A stretch of DNA of 64,000 nucleotides from CAVSRC01 sp963782045 (GTDB lineage: Bacteria > Pseudomonadota > Alphaproteobacteria > Rhizobiales > Kaistiaceae): the NCBI GenBank assembly GCA_963782045.1, contig CAWAIR010000009.1:1-64000 (forward strand), read 5' to 3'. Position 1 is the stretch's first letter. Each line of letters opens with the position of its first letter. Of this stretch, positions 44,587 to 52,414 are shown piece after piece. The notes beneath the pieces were generated by a model. The model saw only the letters and a list, made by a program, of their open reading frames with translations. It searched no databases and had not been told where the DNA came from. The translations under genes were made by a program, and so were the position numbers.

Positions 44587-45438
44587 TCACGTCCTTCCGT
44601 TTATCCCGTTGCCGGCACCGCCCGGCTGGCCCGCGAAACTGGGATCCGACGCCGGATGGGCCTTGGCTTTCTGCTCGAAGAAGAGAACCTGGCTGATGAC
44701 GGCGGAGACCGTCGCCGGCTGGAACGGCTTGGGAATGAGGAAGGTCGGCTCCGGCCGGCTGCCGGTGAGGAACTGCTCCGGATAGGCGGTGATGAAGATC
44801 ACCGGCACCTCGAACAGCCCGAGCAGCTCGTTGACCGCGTCGAGACCGGAGCTGGCATCGGCAAGGCGGATATCGGCCAGGATCATGCCCGGGCGTCGTG
44901 CCTTTGCCAGTGCCACCGATTTACGGTGGGTGCGGGCAACGCCGGCGACGCTGTGGCCGAGCGATTCGACCAGGCTCTCCAGTTCCATCGAGATCATCGG
45001 CTCGTCTTCGATGATCAGGATGTCGGTGGCGATCTCGGATGCCATTTCGCGGCCTGCCTCGTCGGCCAAGCGGCGCAGCTCGGGCACGTCGACGCTGAGG
45101 ATCTCGGCGGCTGCGTCCTCGGAGAAATCCTCCAGCGTCAGCAGCAGGAAAGCCTGACGCGGCAGCGGCGTGATACGGGTCAGATGACGCTCGGGGCCAT
45201 CGGTCATCTCGCCGAAGCTGGGCTCCCGGTTGATGTCGATGGAGTTCCAGATCGTGGAAAACATCTTGTAGAGCGCCACCCGCGGCGAGCTGGCCTGGTC
45301 GAGCGTTTCGCTATCTTCGGCCAGCGCCTCCAGCGCCGAACCGACATAGGCATCTCCGGATGCCTGACTGCCGGTGAGGGCCCGCGCATAGCGGCGCAAT
45401 CGGGGCAATTCCTGAGCCAGAATATCGGACTTAATCAC
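44587..45438 (-). CDS. phyR: Response regulator PhyR, anti-anti-sigma factor of the general stress response
   Basis: A 283-residue protein with a sigma-like N-terminal domain and a C-terminal receiver, the PhyR order. The sigma-like part has LAQELPRLRRYARALTGSQASGDAYVGSALEAL and LPRQAFLLLTLEDFSEDAAAEILSV. The receiver has IIEDEPMISMELESLVESLG, the Asp in MILADIRLAD near residue 190 and FITAYPEQFLTG with IPKPF. When phosphorylated it binds NepR and frees EcfG. The long C-terminal tail (AHPASDPSFAGQ...) is unstructured. It diverges from nepR-ecfG, as usual. Confidence 0.95.
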   Translation of the reverse strand: MIKSDILAQELPRLRRYARALTGSQASGDAYVGSALEALAEDSETLDQASSPRVALYKMFSTIWNSIDINREPSFGEMTDGPERHLTRITPLPRQAFLLLTLEDFSEDAAAEILSVDVPELRRLADEAGREMASEIATDILIIEDEPMISMELESLVESLGHSVAGVARTHRKSVALAKARRPGMILADIRLADASSGLDAVNELLGLFEVPVIFITAYPEQFLTGSRPEPTFLIPKPFQPATVSAVISQVLFFEQKAKAHPASDPSFAGQPGGAGNGINGRT

Positions 45439-45596
45439 GAGAGCCTCCTCGACTTTTGGAGCAAAAACTCTGAAGTTTATCCGGGATCGGACCCTGTCGG
45501 CCGCTCCCGATGCAACTTTGCCAATGATTGGACGTTAGAGATGGCATGTCCAAGGATATCCTCCGCCACGGTGCGGTATCGATCGGGACAAATTTG

Positions 45597-45812
45597 ATGA
45601 CCGACCGAAAGCCAATGAAAGAAAGATCGACCCGGCGCGCAACACGCGAATCCAAGGCACCGCGCCTGGGTAGGGATATCCAGGTCCGCATCGGCGACAA
45701 GCTGCGCGCGATGTACGACAACGTTGTCGATGAGGGCGTGCCGGAGCGCTTCGCCACGCTGCTGCGGCAATTTGATGACGAGCCTGCCGAGTCCACCGAA
45801 GACAAGAAGTAG
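45597..45812 (+). CDS. nepR: Anti-sigma factor NepR
   Basis: A small 71-residue protein with the NepR core RLGRDIQVRIGDKLRAMYDNVVDEGVPERFATLLRQFD, two short helices that bind EcfG or PhyR. A basic N-terminal tail (MKERSTRRATRESK) and acidic C-terminus flank it. I place the start at ATG 45597; ATG 45546 and 45615 are in frame alternatives. It lies eight bases upstream of ecfG. No GGAAC promoter is visible in the 158-bp gap to phyR, though this unit is usually autoregulated. Confidence 0.92.
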   Translation: MTDRKPMKERSTRRATRESKAPRLGRDIQVRIGDKLRAMYDNVVDEGVPERFATLLRQFDDEPAESTEDKK

Positions 45813-45820
45813 TCGCGCCA

Positions 45821-46363
45821 ATGGCCCTTTCCAGGGAAATGCACGATGCCGTTCTGGCTACCATCCCCAGCCTGAGGGCTTTTGCCGTCTCGTTGTGCGG
45901 CAATGTCGACCGGGCCGACGACCTGGTGCAGGAGACCCTGGTGCGCGCCATTGCCAATATCGACCGGTTTCAGCCCGGGACGAACCTGTCGGCGTGGCTG
46001 TTCACCATTCTGCGCAATCATTTTCGTTCCGAGTTTCGCAAGCGCCGGCGCGAGGTCGAGGACGTCGAGGGCAAGTATACCGCCGGGCTGAAGGCCGAGC
46101 CCACCCAGGTCGGCAAGATCGAGTACGCCGAATTCAAGCGGGCGCTGGCCCAACTGCCGCCCGACCAGCGCGAAGCCCTGGTCCTGGTCGGCGCCTCCGG
46201 CTTCTCCTATGAGGAAGCCGCGAACATCTGCGGCTGCGCGGTGGGGACCATCAAGAGCCGGGTCAATCGTGCCCGCACGCGCCTGGCCCAACTGATGCAG
46301 ATCGACGGGGCCACGGATTTCGGCCCCGACGACACTCTGCGTGGCATCCTCACCGGCACCTGA
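45821..46363 (+). CDS. ecfG: ECF sigma factor EcfG, general stress response
   Basis: A 180-residue sigma factor. Region 2 reads DRADDLVQETLVRAIANIDRFQPGTNLSAWLFTILRNHF in pattern and region 4 LAQLPPDQREALVLVGASGFSYEEAANICGCAVGTIKSRVNRARTRL, with the helix that binds the -35 GGAAC element. Position after nepR and divergent from phyR fixes its identity. Thirteen matching promoters in this window, most in front of stress-type genes, are probably its targets. Confidence 0.95.
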   Translation: MALSREMHDAVLATIPSLRAFAVSLCGNVDRADDLVQETLVRAIANIDRFQPGTNLSAWLFTILRNHFRSEFRKRRREVEDVEGKYTAGLKAEPTQVGKIEYAEFKRALAQLPPDQREALVLVGASGFSYEEAANICGCAVGTIKSRVNRARTRLAQLMQIDGATDFGPDDTLRGILTGT

Positions 46364-46420
46364 CGCGGGCTGCGAGCGGACCGGAGGCAATGCCGGGAAA
46401 GACGGGCTTTCACGCCCGGC

Positions 46421-46672
46421 CTACCGGCAATGTTCCCGATAAAGGCGCCCGTGGTAGCGGTACGTGCACCATCCGGCGTTGGACTGCACCAGCACCGCAC
46501 CGGCCAGCGCACCGATGCCGGCACCGACCAGCGCACCGCCGACCGTACCGGTGGCCACGCCACCCGCCGCTGCACCGACGGCACCGCCGAGGGCCGCGCC
46601 CTTTTCGGTGGTCGTGCACCCGGCGACACCCAGCGCACAGCACAAGGCCCCCACCATAACGAGACTTTTCAT
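46421..46672 (-). CDS. Glycine-zipper lipoprotein
   Basis: An 83-residue lipoprotein: signal peptide with lipobox VAGC (MKSLVMVGALCCALGVAGC), then TTTEKGAALGGAVGAAAGGVATGTVGGALVGAGIGALAG in repeated G-x3-G pattern, a glycine zipper that packs in membranes. The end SNAGWCTYRYHGRLYREHCR has two cysteines and basic residues. It is an envelope stress-type small lipoprotein. An EcfG promoter lies at 46727-46751, divergent from that of the iron permease gene. Confidence 0.82.
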   Translation of the reverse strand: MKSLVMVGALCCALGVAGCTTTEKGAALGGAVGAAAGGVATGTVGGALVGAGIGALAGAVLVQSNAGWCTYRYHGRLYREHCR

Positions 46673-46726
46673 CTAGTCCCTCCTGTCAAAACCAGATCGC
46701 AAGCGGCGTGCTCGCGGGCCATTTTC

Positions 46727-46751
46727 AACGGAAATGGGGATGATTGGTTCC
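46727..46751 (-). promoter_or_regulatory. EcfG-type promoter for the glycine-zipper lipoprotein
   Basis: Minus strand GGAAC, 16 bases, CGTT, 55 bp upstream of the 46672 start. It forms a divergent pair with the promoter at 46770. Confidence 0.75.
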
Positions 46752-46769
46752 CTCCGGCCGGCGCCGCCG

Positions 46770-46795
46770 GGAACGGAACACACCCTCCCGGCGTT
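46770..46795 (+). promoter_or_regulatory. EcfG-type promoter for the iron-permease-like gene
   Basis: Plus strand GGAAC, 17 bases, CGTT. The -10 lies 12 bp upstream of the ATG at 46807 and 27 bp upstream of the in-frame ATG at 46822. The start may therefore be the second ATG. Confidence 0.65.
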
Positions 46796-46806
46796 TCCTG
46801 CCGCCC

Positions 46807-47262
46807 ATGGAGACGGAACCGATGACAGGCACGGGCCGCAGGAAGACCAGATCGGCAGGAAACAAGAAGCGGCCTTCACGCCCCCGGACGAAAGCGTCCA
46901 GCGATATGAACGGGTTCGAGCGCTTCGCCACCGGTGTTTCGCGGTGGGCGGGGCGGCCCCTCACATTCGCGCTGGCCGTCGCCCTGATCGTGGCATGGGC
47001 CGTCTGCGGCCCGCTGTTCGGCTTCAGCGACACCTGGCAACTGGTGGTCAACACCTCGACCACCATCATCACCTTCCTCATGGTGTTCCTGATCCAGCAC
47101 ACGCAGAACCGCGACAGCCTTGCCATTCAGATCAAGCTCGCCGAGCTGATCCTGGTGGCCAAGGGCGCCGAGAACGAAATCGCCACCGCCGAGGAGCGTT
47201 CCGACCAATACCTTGAGCGGCTGCACGAGGCCTTCCGCGGCCGCCGGAAGAAACAGTCCTAG
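46807..47262 (+). CDS. Low-affinity iron permease family membrane protein
   Basis: A 151-residue protein. A basic N-terminal tail of about 40 residues is followed by two membrane helices (about residues 57-78 and 85-107), the second containing NTSTTIITFLMVFLIQHTQNRD, which is the hallmark of the FET4-like low affinity iron permease family. A soluble helix (LAELILVAKGAENEIATAEERS) ends the protein. Bacterial members rarely have demonstrated iron transport. A translation start at ATG 46822 is also possible. Confidence 0.82.
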   Translation: METEPMTGTGRRKTRSAGNKKRPSRPRTKASSDMNGFERFATGVSRWAGRPLTFALAVALIVAWAVCGPLFGFSDTWQLVVNTSTTIITFLMVFLIQHTQNRDSLAIQIKLAELILVAKGAENEIATAEERSDQYLERLHEAFRGRRKKQS

Positions 47263-47285
47263 AGCCGCGTGCCCGCGCCGCTCCT

Positions 47286-47310
47286 GGAACCATGGCCCGC
47301 GGCAGCCGTT
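47286..47310 (+). promoter_or_regulatory. EcfG-type promoter for the membrane protein/PQQ dehydrogenase pair
   Basis: Plus strand GGAAC, 16 bases, CGTT, 85 bp upstream of the 47396 start. Confidence 0.72.
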
Positions 47311-47395
47311 GACCTTCGTGCATCCGCCGGCGCGCTCTGGCGCGCTGCCGCGCGGAAGCGCGCGGGCACCGTAACAAATGGCAAGGAGGGCCGGC

Positions 47396-47818
47396 ATGAC
47401 CGATCGCAGCCAATCGCCCCAACCAAAGCGTTTCTCCCTACCCGGCGCCTGGATGATGGTGGCCGGCTCCGCCGCTGGACTGGTAGCATCGATCGTCTAC
47501 TATTTCTGGCGCGGCAACGGGATCGCCCACACCGATGGCGTGCTCGTGGTCATCGGGTCGACCGCCATCCTCCTGCTGGCGGCATTGGTCGTGGTGTTCG
47601 ACACCCGCCGGCACTGGTTCACCAGCGCCTTCCTCAACGTCGGGACCTGCATCGACATCCTCGGCAGCGGCTTCGCCGCCTGGATGCTGGAGGCGAACTG
47701 GCTGCTCGGCCTGATGTGTCTCACCGCCCTCGGCTGGCTCGTCCACGTCGCCTTCGACAGCGGAGCGCGGCCGCTGGTCGCCCGGGGCGAATCTCGTTTG
47801 CAGGAGTCGCCGCAATGA
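47396..47818 (+). CDS. Four-helix membrane protein upstream of a PQQ dehydrogenase
   Basis: A 140-residue membrane protein with four predicted helices. The ATG at 47396 lies behind AAGGAGGG. I do not recognise a characterised family. GAWMMVAGSAAGLVASIVYYF is the first helix. The stop overlaps the ATG of the PQQ dehydrogenase (ATGA). Its size and position suggest it could replace the membrane anchor normally fused to membrane-bound glucose dehydrogenases and hand electrons to quinone; this is inference. Confidence 0.6.
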   Translation: MTDRSQSPQPKRFSLPGAWMMVAGSAAGLVASIVYYFWRGNGIAHTDGVLVVIGSTAILLLAALVVVFDTRRHWFTSAFLNVGTCIDILGSGFAAWMLEANWLLGLMCLTALGWLVHVAFDSGARPLVARGESRLQESPQ

Positions 47819-49719
47819 ACCGTCTGCTCTCCGCCACTGCGATGCTCTCCCTCGGCGTCGCGACCTGCCAGGCTGCCGCTGCCCAGGGACAGACCTGGAA
47901 CACGTTCAACGGCGATCTCGCCGCCCAGAAATACGCCACCCCCACCCAGATCACACCGCGGAACGTCGGCAAGCTCCAGAAGGCGTGGGAAGTACACACC
48001 GGCGACGTCGCCGACGGCAGCGGCAGCAAGCCGCCCACCGTCTGGTCGGCGACCCCGCTCTTCGTCAACGACACGATCTACCTGTCGACGCCCTTCTACC
48101 GGATCCTCGCGCTGGCCCCCGATACCGGCAAGATCAAGTGGACCTACGACACCAAGTCCGAGCTCAAGGCGCTGACCCAGCCCGATCTCAAGACGCGCGG
48201 CGTCGCCTATTGGCAGTCGGCCAACCCAGTTGCCGGCCAGCCCTGCCAGAAGATCGTCTACATCGGCACCATGGATGCCACGCTGCACGCGGTCGACGCC
48301 GACACCGGCAAGCGCTGCACCGGCTTCGGCAAGGACGGTGTCCTCGACGTCAACACCTGGAACACGACCAACAACAAGTGGCCGCTGTCGCTGCTCCAGC
48401 CGCCGACCGTCTACAATAACACGCTGTTCATCGGCTGGGCGGGCAAGGACTGGGCGGATGCCGAGGCGCCTCCCGGCCGCGTCTTTGCCGTCGATGCCGA
48501 GACCGGCAAGCTGAAATGGACTTTCGACGCCCTGCCGCCGCAACAGGCCAAGACCACGGGCACGTCCGACGTCTGGGCGAGCATGTCGGTCGACAAGAAG
48601 AACGGCATCCTCTACCTCCCGGTCAGCTCGCCAAGTCCCAACTTCTATGGCGGCAACCGGCTGGAGAAGCTGCCGCTGGCGACCTCGGTGACGGCGCTCG
48701 ACGCCAACACCGGCAAGGTGATCTGGAGCCAGCAGCTCGTCCACCATGACGTCTGGGACTACGACACCAATTCGGCGCCCGTGCTGGTCGATCTCAACAA
48801 GGACGGGCAGACGATCCCGGCCCTCATCCAGTCGACCAAGCAGGGGCTGTTCTTCGTCTTCAACCGGCTGACCGGGGCACCGATCTATCCGCTCGACGAG
48901 AAGCCCGTGCCGCAGTCAGACGTGCCGGGCGAACAGACGGCGGCGACCCAGCCGTTCCCGTCGACTCCGCAGCCCACGGTCTCCGACCGGTGGCCGGGCG
49001 TCTTCACCCTCGCCGACGTCGCCAGCTTCGGCTATTGCAGCCGCAAGGCCAAGGAACTGCGCTACGACGGGCGCTACACACCACCGAGCCTCAAGGGGTC
49101 GCTGGTCTATCCGGCCACCGCCGGCGGCGTCGAGTGGGGCGGCGGCGCCCTCGACCCGACCACCAACACCTACGTGGTGAACTCGTCGAGCGTGGTGCAG
49201 ATCTACAAGCTGATCAAGCGCGAGAACTATGCCCAGGCGAGCGACAACGGCAGCAAGCCGGGCTACTCCGCGCAGAAGGGCGCGCCCTACGGCTTCTACC
49301 TGTCGAACTTCACCAACTGGCTCGGCATGCCGTGCTGGAAACCGCCCTACGGCACACTGTCTTCATACGACCTCAACACCGGCAAGCTGTTGTGGAAGGA
49401 GCCTTTCGGCGAGGTCCAGAAATACGGCTTCTACATGCCGCATTCGTGGGGCTCGGTGACGATCGGCGCGCCGGTGATCACCAAGTCCGGCCTGATCTTC
49501 ATCGGCGGATCGATGGATTCGCGCGTACGCGCCATCGATCTGAAGTCCGGCAAGGTGCTGTGGAAGTACCTGGTCGACGCACCGGCGGTCTCGATGCCGG
49601 CCGTCTATGAGTACAAGGGCAAGGAGTACGTATTGTTCGCCGTCGGCGGCAATACCATCCTGACCCCGCGCGTCAGCGATCAGATCATCGCCTTCGCGCT
49701 GCCGGATAACCAGCAGTAA
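47815..49719 (+). CDS. Periplasmic PQQ-dependent dehydrogenase (glucose dehydrogenase-like)
   Basis: A 634-residue exported enzyme with signal peptide MNRLLSATAMLSLGVATCQAAAA. Eight-bladed beta-propeller repeats run through the protein; typical are TWNTFNGDLAAQKYATPTQI, LVHHDVWDYDTNSAPVL and GRVFAVDAETGKLKWTF. The HHDVWDYD stretch is the PQQ-binding and active-site segment of membrane-bound glucose and quinate dehydrogenases. It lacks the N-terminal membrane helices of those enzymes; the small membrane protein upstream could serve. Substrate not determined. An EcfG promoter controls the pair. Confidence 0.88.
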   Translation: MNRLLSATAMLSLGVATCQAAAAQGQTWNTFNGDLAAQKYATPTQITPRNVGKLQKAWEVHTGDVADGSGSKPPTVWSATPLFVNDTIYLSTPFYRILALAPDTGKIKWTYDTKSELKALTQPDLKTRGVAYWQSANPVAGQPCQKIVYIGTMDATLHAVDADTGKRCTGFGKDGVLDVNTWNTTNNKWPLSLLQPPTVYNNTLFIGWAGKDWADAEAPPGRVFAVDAETGKLKWTFDALPPQQAKTTGTSDVWASMSVDKKNGILYLPVSSPSPNFYGGNRLEKLPLATSVTALDANTGKVIWSQQLVHHDVWDYDTNSAPVLVDLNKDGQTIPALIQSTKQGLFFVFNRLTGAPIYPLDEKPVPQSDVPGEQTAATQPFPSTPQPTVSDRWPGVFTLADVASFGYCSRKAKELRYDGRYTPPSLKGSLVYPATAGGVEWGGGALDPTTNTYVVNSSSVVQIYKLIKRENYAQASDNGSKPGYSAQKGAPYGFYLSNFTNWLGMPCWKPPYGTLSSYDLNTGKLLWKEPFGEVQKYGFYMPHSWGSVTIGAPVITKSGLIFIGGSMDSRVRAIDLKSGKVLWKYLVDAPAVSMPAVYEYKGKEYVLFAVGGNTILTPRVSDQIIAFALPDNQQ

Positions 49720-49762
49720 GTCAGGGAAGGGTCCGGTGAGGACAAGACGCCGGGGCGCCCGA

Positions 49763-50059
49763 TCAGCGCTTCGGCGTTTCTTCTTCGCGGTCGAGCCTTG
49801 CGATGGCATCCTCGATCTCGGCGATCATCCGGGGCACGTCGTCGCGGCCGGGCTGGCCGCGCAGCTCACTTATCCACACCTCGAAGATCTCGCGCTTCTC
49901 GGCCGCAGCCATCCCGTTGGACGCCAGCACCTGCTGCGGATCGAAATCGCCCGACAGCCGCAGTCCGGCATGCTCGCCGGCGCGATCGCGCCGGGTGCGC
50001 CGGCTGGCGTGGTCCGCACCGGGTCGGGTATCGCGGTTGGCCGCGGGTTCCTTTGCCAT
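49763..50059 (-). CDS. Hypothetical basic/acidic small protein
   Basis: A 98-residue protein with no family I recognise. The start ATG at 50059 gives a polar, Arg-rich first third (MAKEPAANRDTRPGADHASRRTRRDRA). A helical second part follows: FDPQQVLASNGMAAAEKREIFEVWISELRG and PRMIAEIEDAIARLDREEE. It has no signal peptide. It is 10 bp downstream of a 49-residue basic protein on the same strand, so they are likely co-transcribed. Confidence 0.6.
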   Translation of the reverse strand: MAKEPAANRDTRPGADHASRRTRRDRAGEHAGLRLSGDFDPQQVLASNGMAAAEKREIFEVWISELRGQPGRDDVPRMIAEIEDAIARLDREEETPKR

Positions 50060-50069
50060 CACGTCGACC

Positions 50070-50219
50070 TCAATGCCGCTTGAAGTACTGGATTTCGCGC
50101 TCGTGCTTTGCGGCCGCGGCACGGGTCTTGAACGTGCCGAGGTTGCGGCGACGCCCGGTTCTCGGGTTCTTCTTGCGTGAGTAGATGCGGTATCCCCCCG
50201 ACTTGAGCTTGCGAATCAT
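50070..50219 (-). CDS. 49-residue basic conserved protein
   Basis: A very short gene that still looks real: MIRKLKSGGYRIYSRKKNPR, then GRRRNLGTFKTRAAAAKHEREIQYFKRH. The pattern KLKSG-x-YR-x-YSRKKNP...RNLGTFKTRAAA-x-KHER is one I have seen in many alphaproteobacterial genomes as an uncharacterised small protein. High Arg and Lys content suggests nucleic acid binding. It sits upstream of the 98-residue gene and near csbD in the stress island. Confidence 0.72.
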   Translation of the reverse strand: MIRKLKSGGYRIYSRKKNPRTGRRRNLGTFKTRAAAAKHEREIQYFKRH

Positions 50220-50307
50220 GGCAGTGCCCGCGCGGTCGAACACCGGAGACGCGAACGAGCGCCGCCTGGTGCGGCGCCCGTTCGGCTGACCCTGTCGAGC
50301 GCCGGGC

Positions 50308-50508
50308 CTAGTGCCGGCTGCTCAGCCAGTTGTCGATCTCCTTGTCGGCCTTGTCCTTGGCGTAGCCGTAACGCTCCTGCAGCCGGCCGGCGAGCTTGGT
50401 GCGCTCGCCCTCGATCTGGGTGAGGTCGTCGTTGGTGAGCTTGCCCCACTGCTTCTGGGCCTCGCCCTGCACCTGCTTCCAGTTTCCTTTCACCTGGTCC
50501 CAATTCAT
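50308..50508 (-). CDS. CsbD family stress protein
   Basis: A 66-residue CsbD-like protein. MNWDQVKGNWKQVQGEAQKQWGKLTNDDL is the family N-terminus, and LAGRLQERYGYAKDKADKEIDNWL the second half. CsbD proteins are strongly induced by general stress sigma factors but have no defined activity. The EcfG promoter at 50543-50568 is 35 bp upstream. Confidence 0.92.
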   Translation of the reverse strand: MNWDQVKGNWKQVQGEAQKQWGKLTNDDLTQIEGERTKLAGRLQERYGYAKDKADKEIDNWLSSRH

Positions 50509-50542
50509 GTGTCGCTCCGTCGGTTGTTGAACACATCGATAG

Positions 50543-50568
50543 AACGCGCCGGAGCGTGTGTTGGTTCC
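50543..50568 (-). promoter_or_regulatory. EcfG-type promoter for the CsbD gene
   Basis: Minus strand GGAAC, 17 bases, CGTT, directly upstream of the csbD-like start at 50508. The GGAACCAAC extended -35 is the same as that of the DUF883 operon. Confidence 0.78.
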
Positions 50569-50590
50569 GGCGGGCGCTTTGCGGCGCCGG

Positions 50591-51304
50591 CTACATCCGC
50601 TCCTTGATGCCGACGCGAACCAGCCACCAGTTGACCGGATAGCTGGTGCAGAAGCCGGCAAGCATGGCGATCTGCATGACGAACCAGAACTCCGGCGTGT
50701 TGACCTCGAGCCTGACGCCGAGGAGATGGCGGAACAGGTAGAACTGGGCGAAGGCCATGAAGCCGTACATGCCCACCTGCCACGCGGTGAGCGACAGCGT
50801 GTCGGCCTTGACCGCCGCCACCAGTCCCGCGCCCGGCGACAGCCCGCGCATGGGGGCGATGGTGAAGTACTGGAAGGCGATGCCGAAGCCGAAGGCGAAC
50901 AGGTAGTCGACGATCCACACGGCGAACATCTTCTCGCCGAACAGGCTTTGCCAGCCGAAGGCGACCGCGACGGCGGGCACGAGGAACGCAAGCCATTCGG
51001 CGACGATATCGCCGAGCGTGCAGCCGGCGCCGCAATGCAAGGCGCCGGCTGCGACGGCCGCCGGAAACGGCCTGTCGTCGTGGTGGCCGTCTTGCTGCTG
51101 GCGCCCGCTCCTTGGCGGAGCGCGGTAGGTGCTGAAATAGAAGACAACCACGAACGCGGTGCCGAACAGGGCGGTCACCGGCCACACCACGTCCATGATC
51201 CACATCGGCTGCGGGCGCCGCACCAGGTCGACCGCGATCACGACGGCACAGGCGAAGCCGATGAGCAGGAAGGCGATCGAGACGGCGTCGAGCCAGGGCG
51301 GCAT
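50591..51304 (-). CDS. DUF4396 domain membrane protein
   Basis: A 237-residue membrane protein with six or seven helices. ALHCGAGCTLGDIVAEW, two cysteines and a histidine, is the core of DUF4396 and looks able to bind a metal or heme. Other features are MWIMDVVWPVTALFG near the N-terminus and NTPEFWFVMQIAMLAGFCTSYPVNWWL in pattern at the end. Function is not known. It overlaps no neighbour and is divergent from the FNT-like gene. Confidence 0.8.
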   Translation of the reverse strand: MPPWLDAVSIAFLLIGFACAVVIAVDLVRRPQPMWIMDVVWPVTALFGTAFVVVFYFSTYRAPPRSGRQQQDGHHDDRPFPAAVAAGALHCGAGCTLGDIVAEWLAFLVPAVAVAFGWQSLFGEKMFAVWIVDYLFAFGFGIAFQYFTIAPMRGLSPGAGLVAAVKADTLSLTAWQVGMYGFMAFAQFYLFRHLLGVRLEVNTPEFWFVMQIAMLAGFCTSYPVNWWLVRVGIKERM

Positions 51305-51383
51305 GGGCGGGTTCTCCGGTCCGGGTGGCGGTTTGGCACGCCTTCAGGCAATGCGTGAATGGCGGGAACCGTTCCGGCCACCG

Positions 51384-52313
51384 ATGGAACTCGATGGCGG
51401 CCGGCGGCTTGAGAGGGTTCAGCCTTCTCGGGAACCGGAGCTCCAACGATTGGCGGAAAGCAGGACGACGCGCGGGAAACCGAGGCGGACACACTCCGCC
51501 AAGATCGGCAACCAGCGCATCAGCCCCCACGAGGTCGACGAGGTCGAGGGCCGCTCGCAGCCGCGCACGCCGATCATCTACGAAATCGTCCGCCGCCTCG
51601 GCGAGGAGGAGATGGCGCGGCCGGCGGTCTCGCTGTGGTGGTCGGGCATCGCCGCGGGCGTATCGATCAGCTTCTCGACGCTGTCTCAGGCGCTCCTCCA
51701 GATGCACCTGCCGGACGCACCGTGGCGCCCGCTCATCGTCAGCTTCGGCTATGCCGTCGGCTTCCTGATGGTCGTGCTGTCGCGCCAGCAGCTCTTCACC
51801 GAGAACACCATCACCGTCGTGCTGCCCATCATCGCCGAACCGAGCCGCGCCCGCATGCTGAAGATGATCCGCATGTGGGGCATCGTCCTCATCGCCAACA
51901 TGGTGGGCACGCTGGTTGCCGCCCTGTTCTGCACCTATACCCCGGCGGTGGCGCCGGACGTGGTGGCCACCGTGCAGGACATGGGCCGGCAGATGATGCA
52001 GCACGGCTGGTTCGACATGTTCTTCCGCGCCATCGGGGCGGGCTTCCTGGTGGCGGCGATGGTCTGGCTGTTGCCCGGCGCCAGCACGGCCCAGTTTCCC
52101 GTCATCACGCTGATGACCTATCTGATCGCGCTCGGCGGCTTCACCCACATCATCGCCGGCAGCGTCGAGGCTTTCCTGCTGCTGGTCAGCGGCGACCTCG
52201 GCCCGCTCACCATGCTCTTCAACTTCACGGTGCCCGTGCTGCTCGGCAACATCGTTGGCGGCACCGCGCTGTTCACCCTGCTCTCCTATGCGCAGGTGAT
52301 GAAGGAGATCTGA
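51384..52313 (+). CDS. Formate/nitrite transporter (FNT) family protein, YfdC-like
   Basis: A membrane protein of 309 residues from the ATG at 51384. The first 70 residues are polar and Arg-rich. A later start, such as the TTG near 51449 before AESRTTRGKPRR, is also reasonable. Six membrane helices follow, starting at AVSLWWSGIAAGVSISFS. YAVGFLMVVLSRQQLFTENTITVVLP is typical of FNT relatives of the YfdC type, as is GGFTHIIAGSVEAFLL. The substrate is unlikely to be formate; the subgroup is uncharacterised. Confidence 0.8.
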   Translation: MELDGGRRLERVQPSREPELQRLAESRTTRGKPRRTHSAKIGNQRISPHEVDEVEGRSQPRTPIIYEIVRRLGEEEMARPAVSLWWSGIAAGVSISFSTLSQALLQMHLPDAPWRPLIVSFGYAVGFLMVVLSRQQLFTENTITVVLPIIAEPSRARMLKMIRMWGIVLIANMVGTLVAALFCTYTPAVAPDVVATVQDMGRQMMQHGWFDMFFRAIGAGFLVAAMVWLLPGASTAQFPVITLMTYLIALGGFTHIIAGSVEAFLLLVSGDLGPLTMLFNFTVPVLLGNIVGGTALFTLLSYAQVMKEI

Positions 52314-52414
52314 CGCCCATCGCGGCCGTCGCCCGCGCAAGTCCCCGCGGCCGCGCAGGCGGCACACCAACGGCTCGCCCCATTTCTAGGTGCGGCGGAC
52401 GCTCCGAAAGCTCT

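Noticed and set aside
51305..51460. EcfG promoters for the DUF4396 and FNT-like genes
   Set aside because: Several GGAAC elements are present, but none has CGTT or TGTT at 16-17 bases. The best has CATT.
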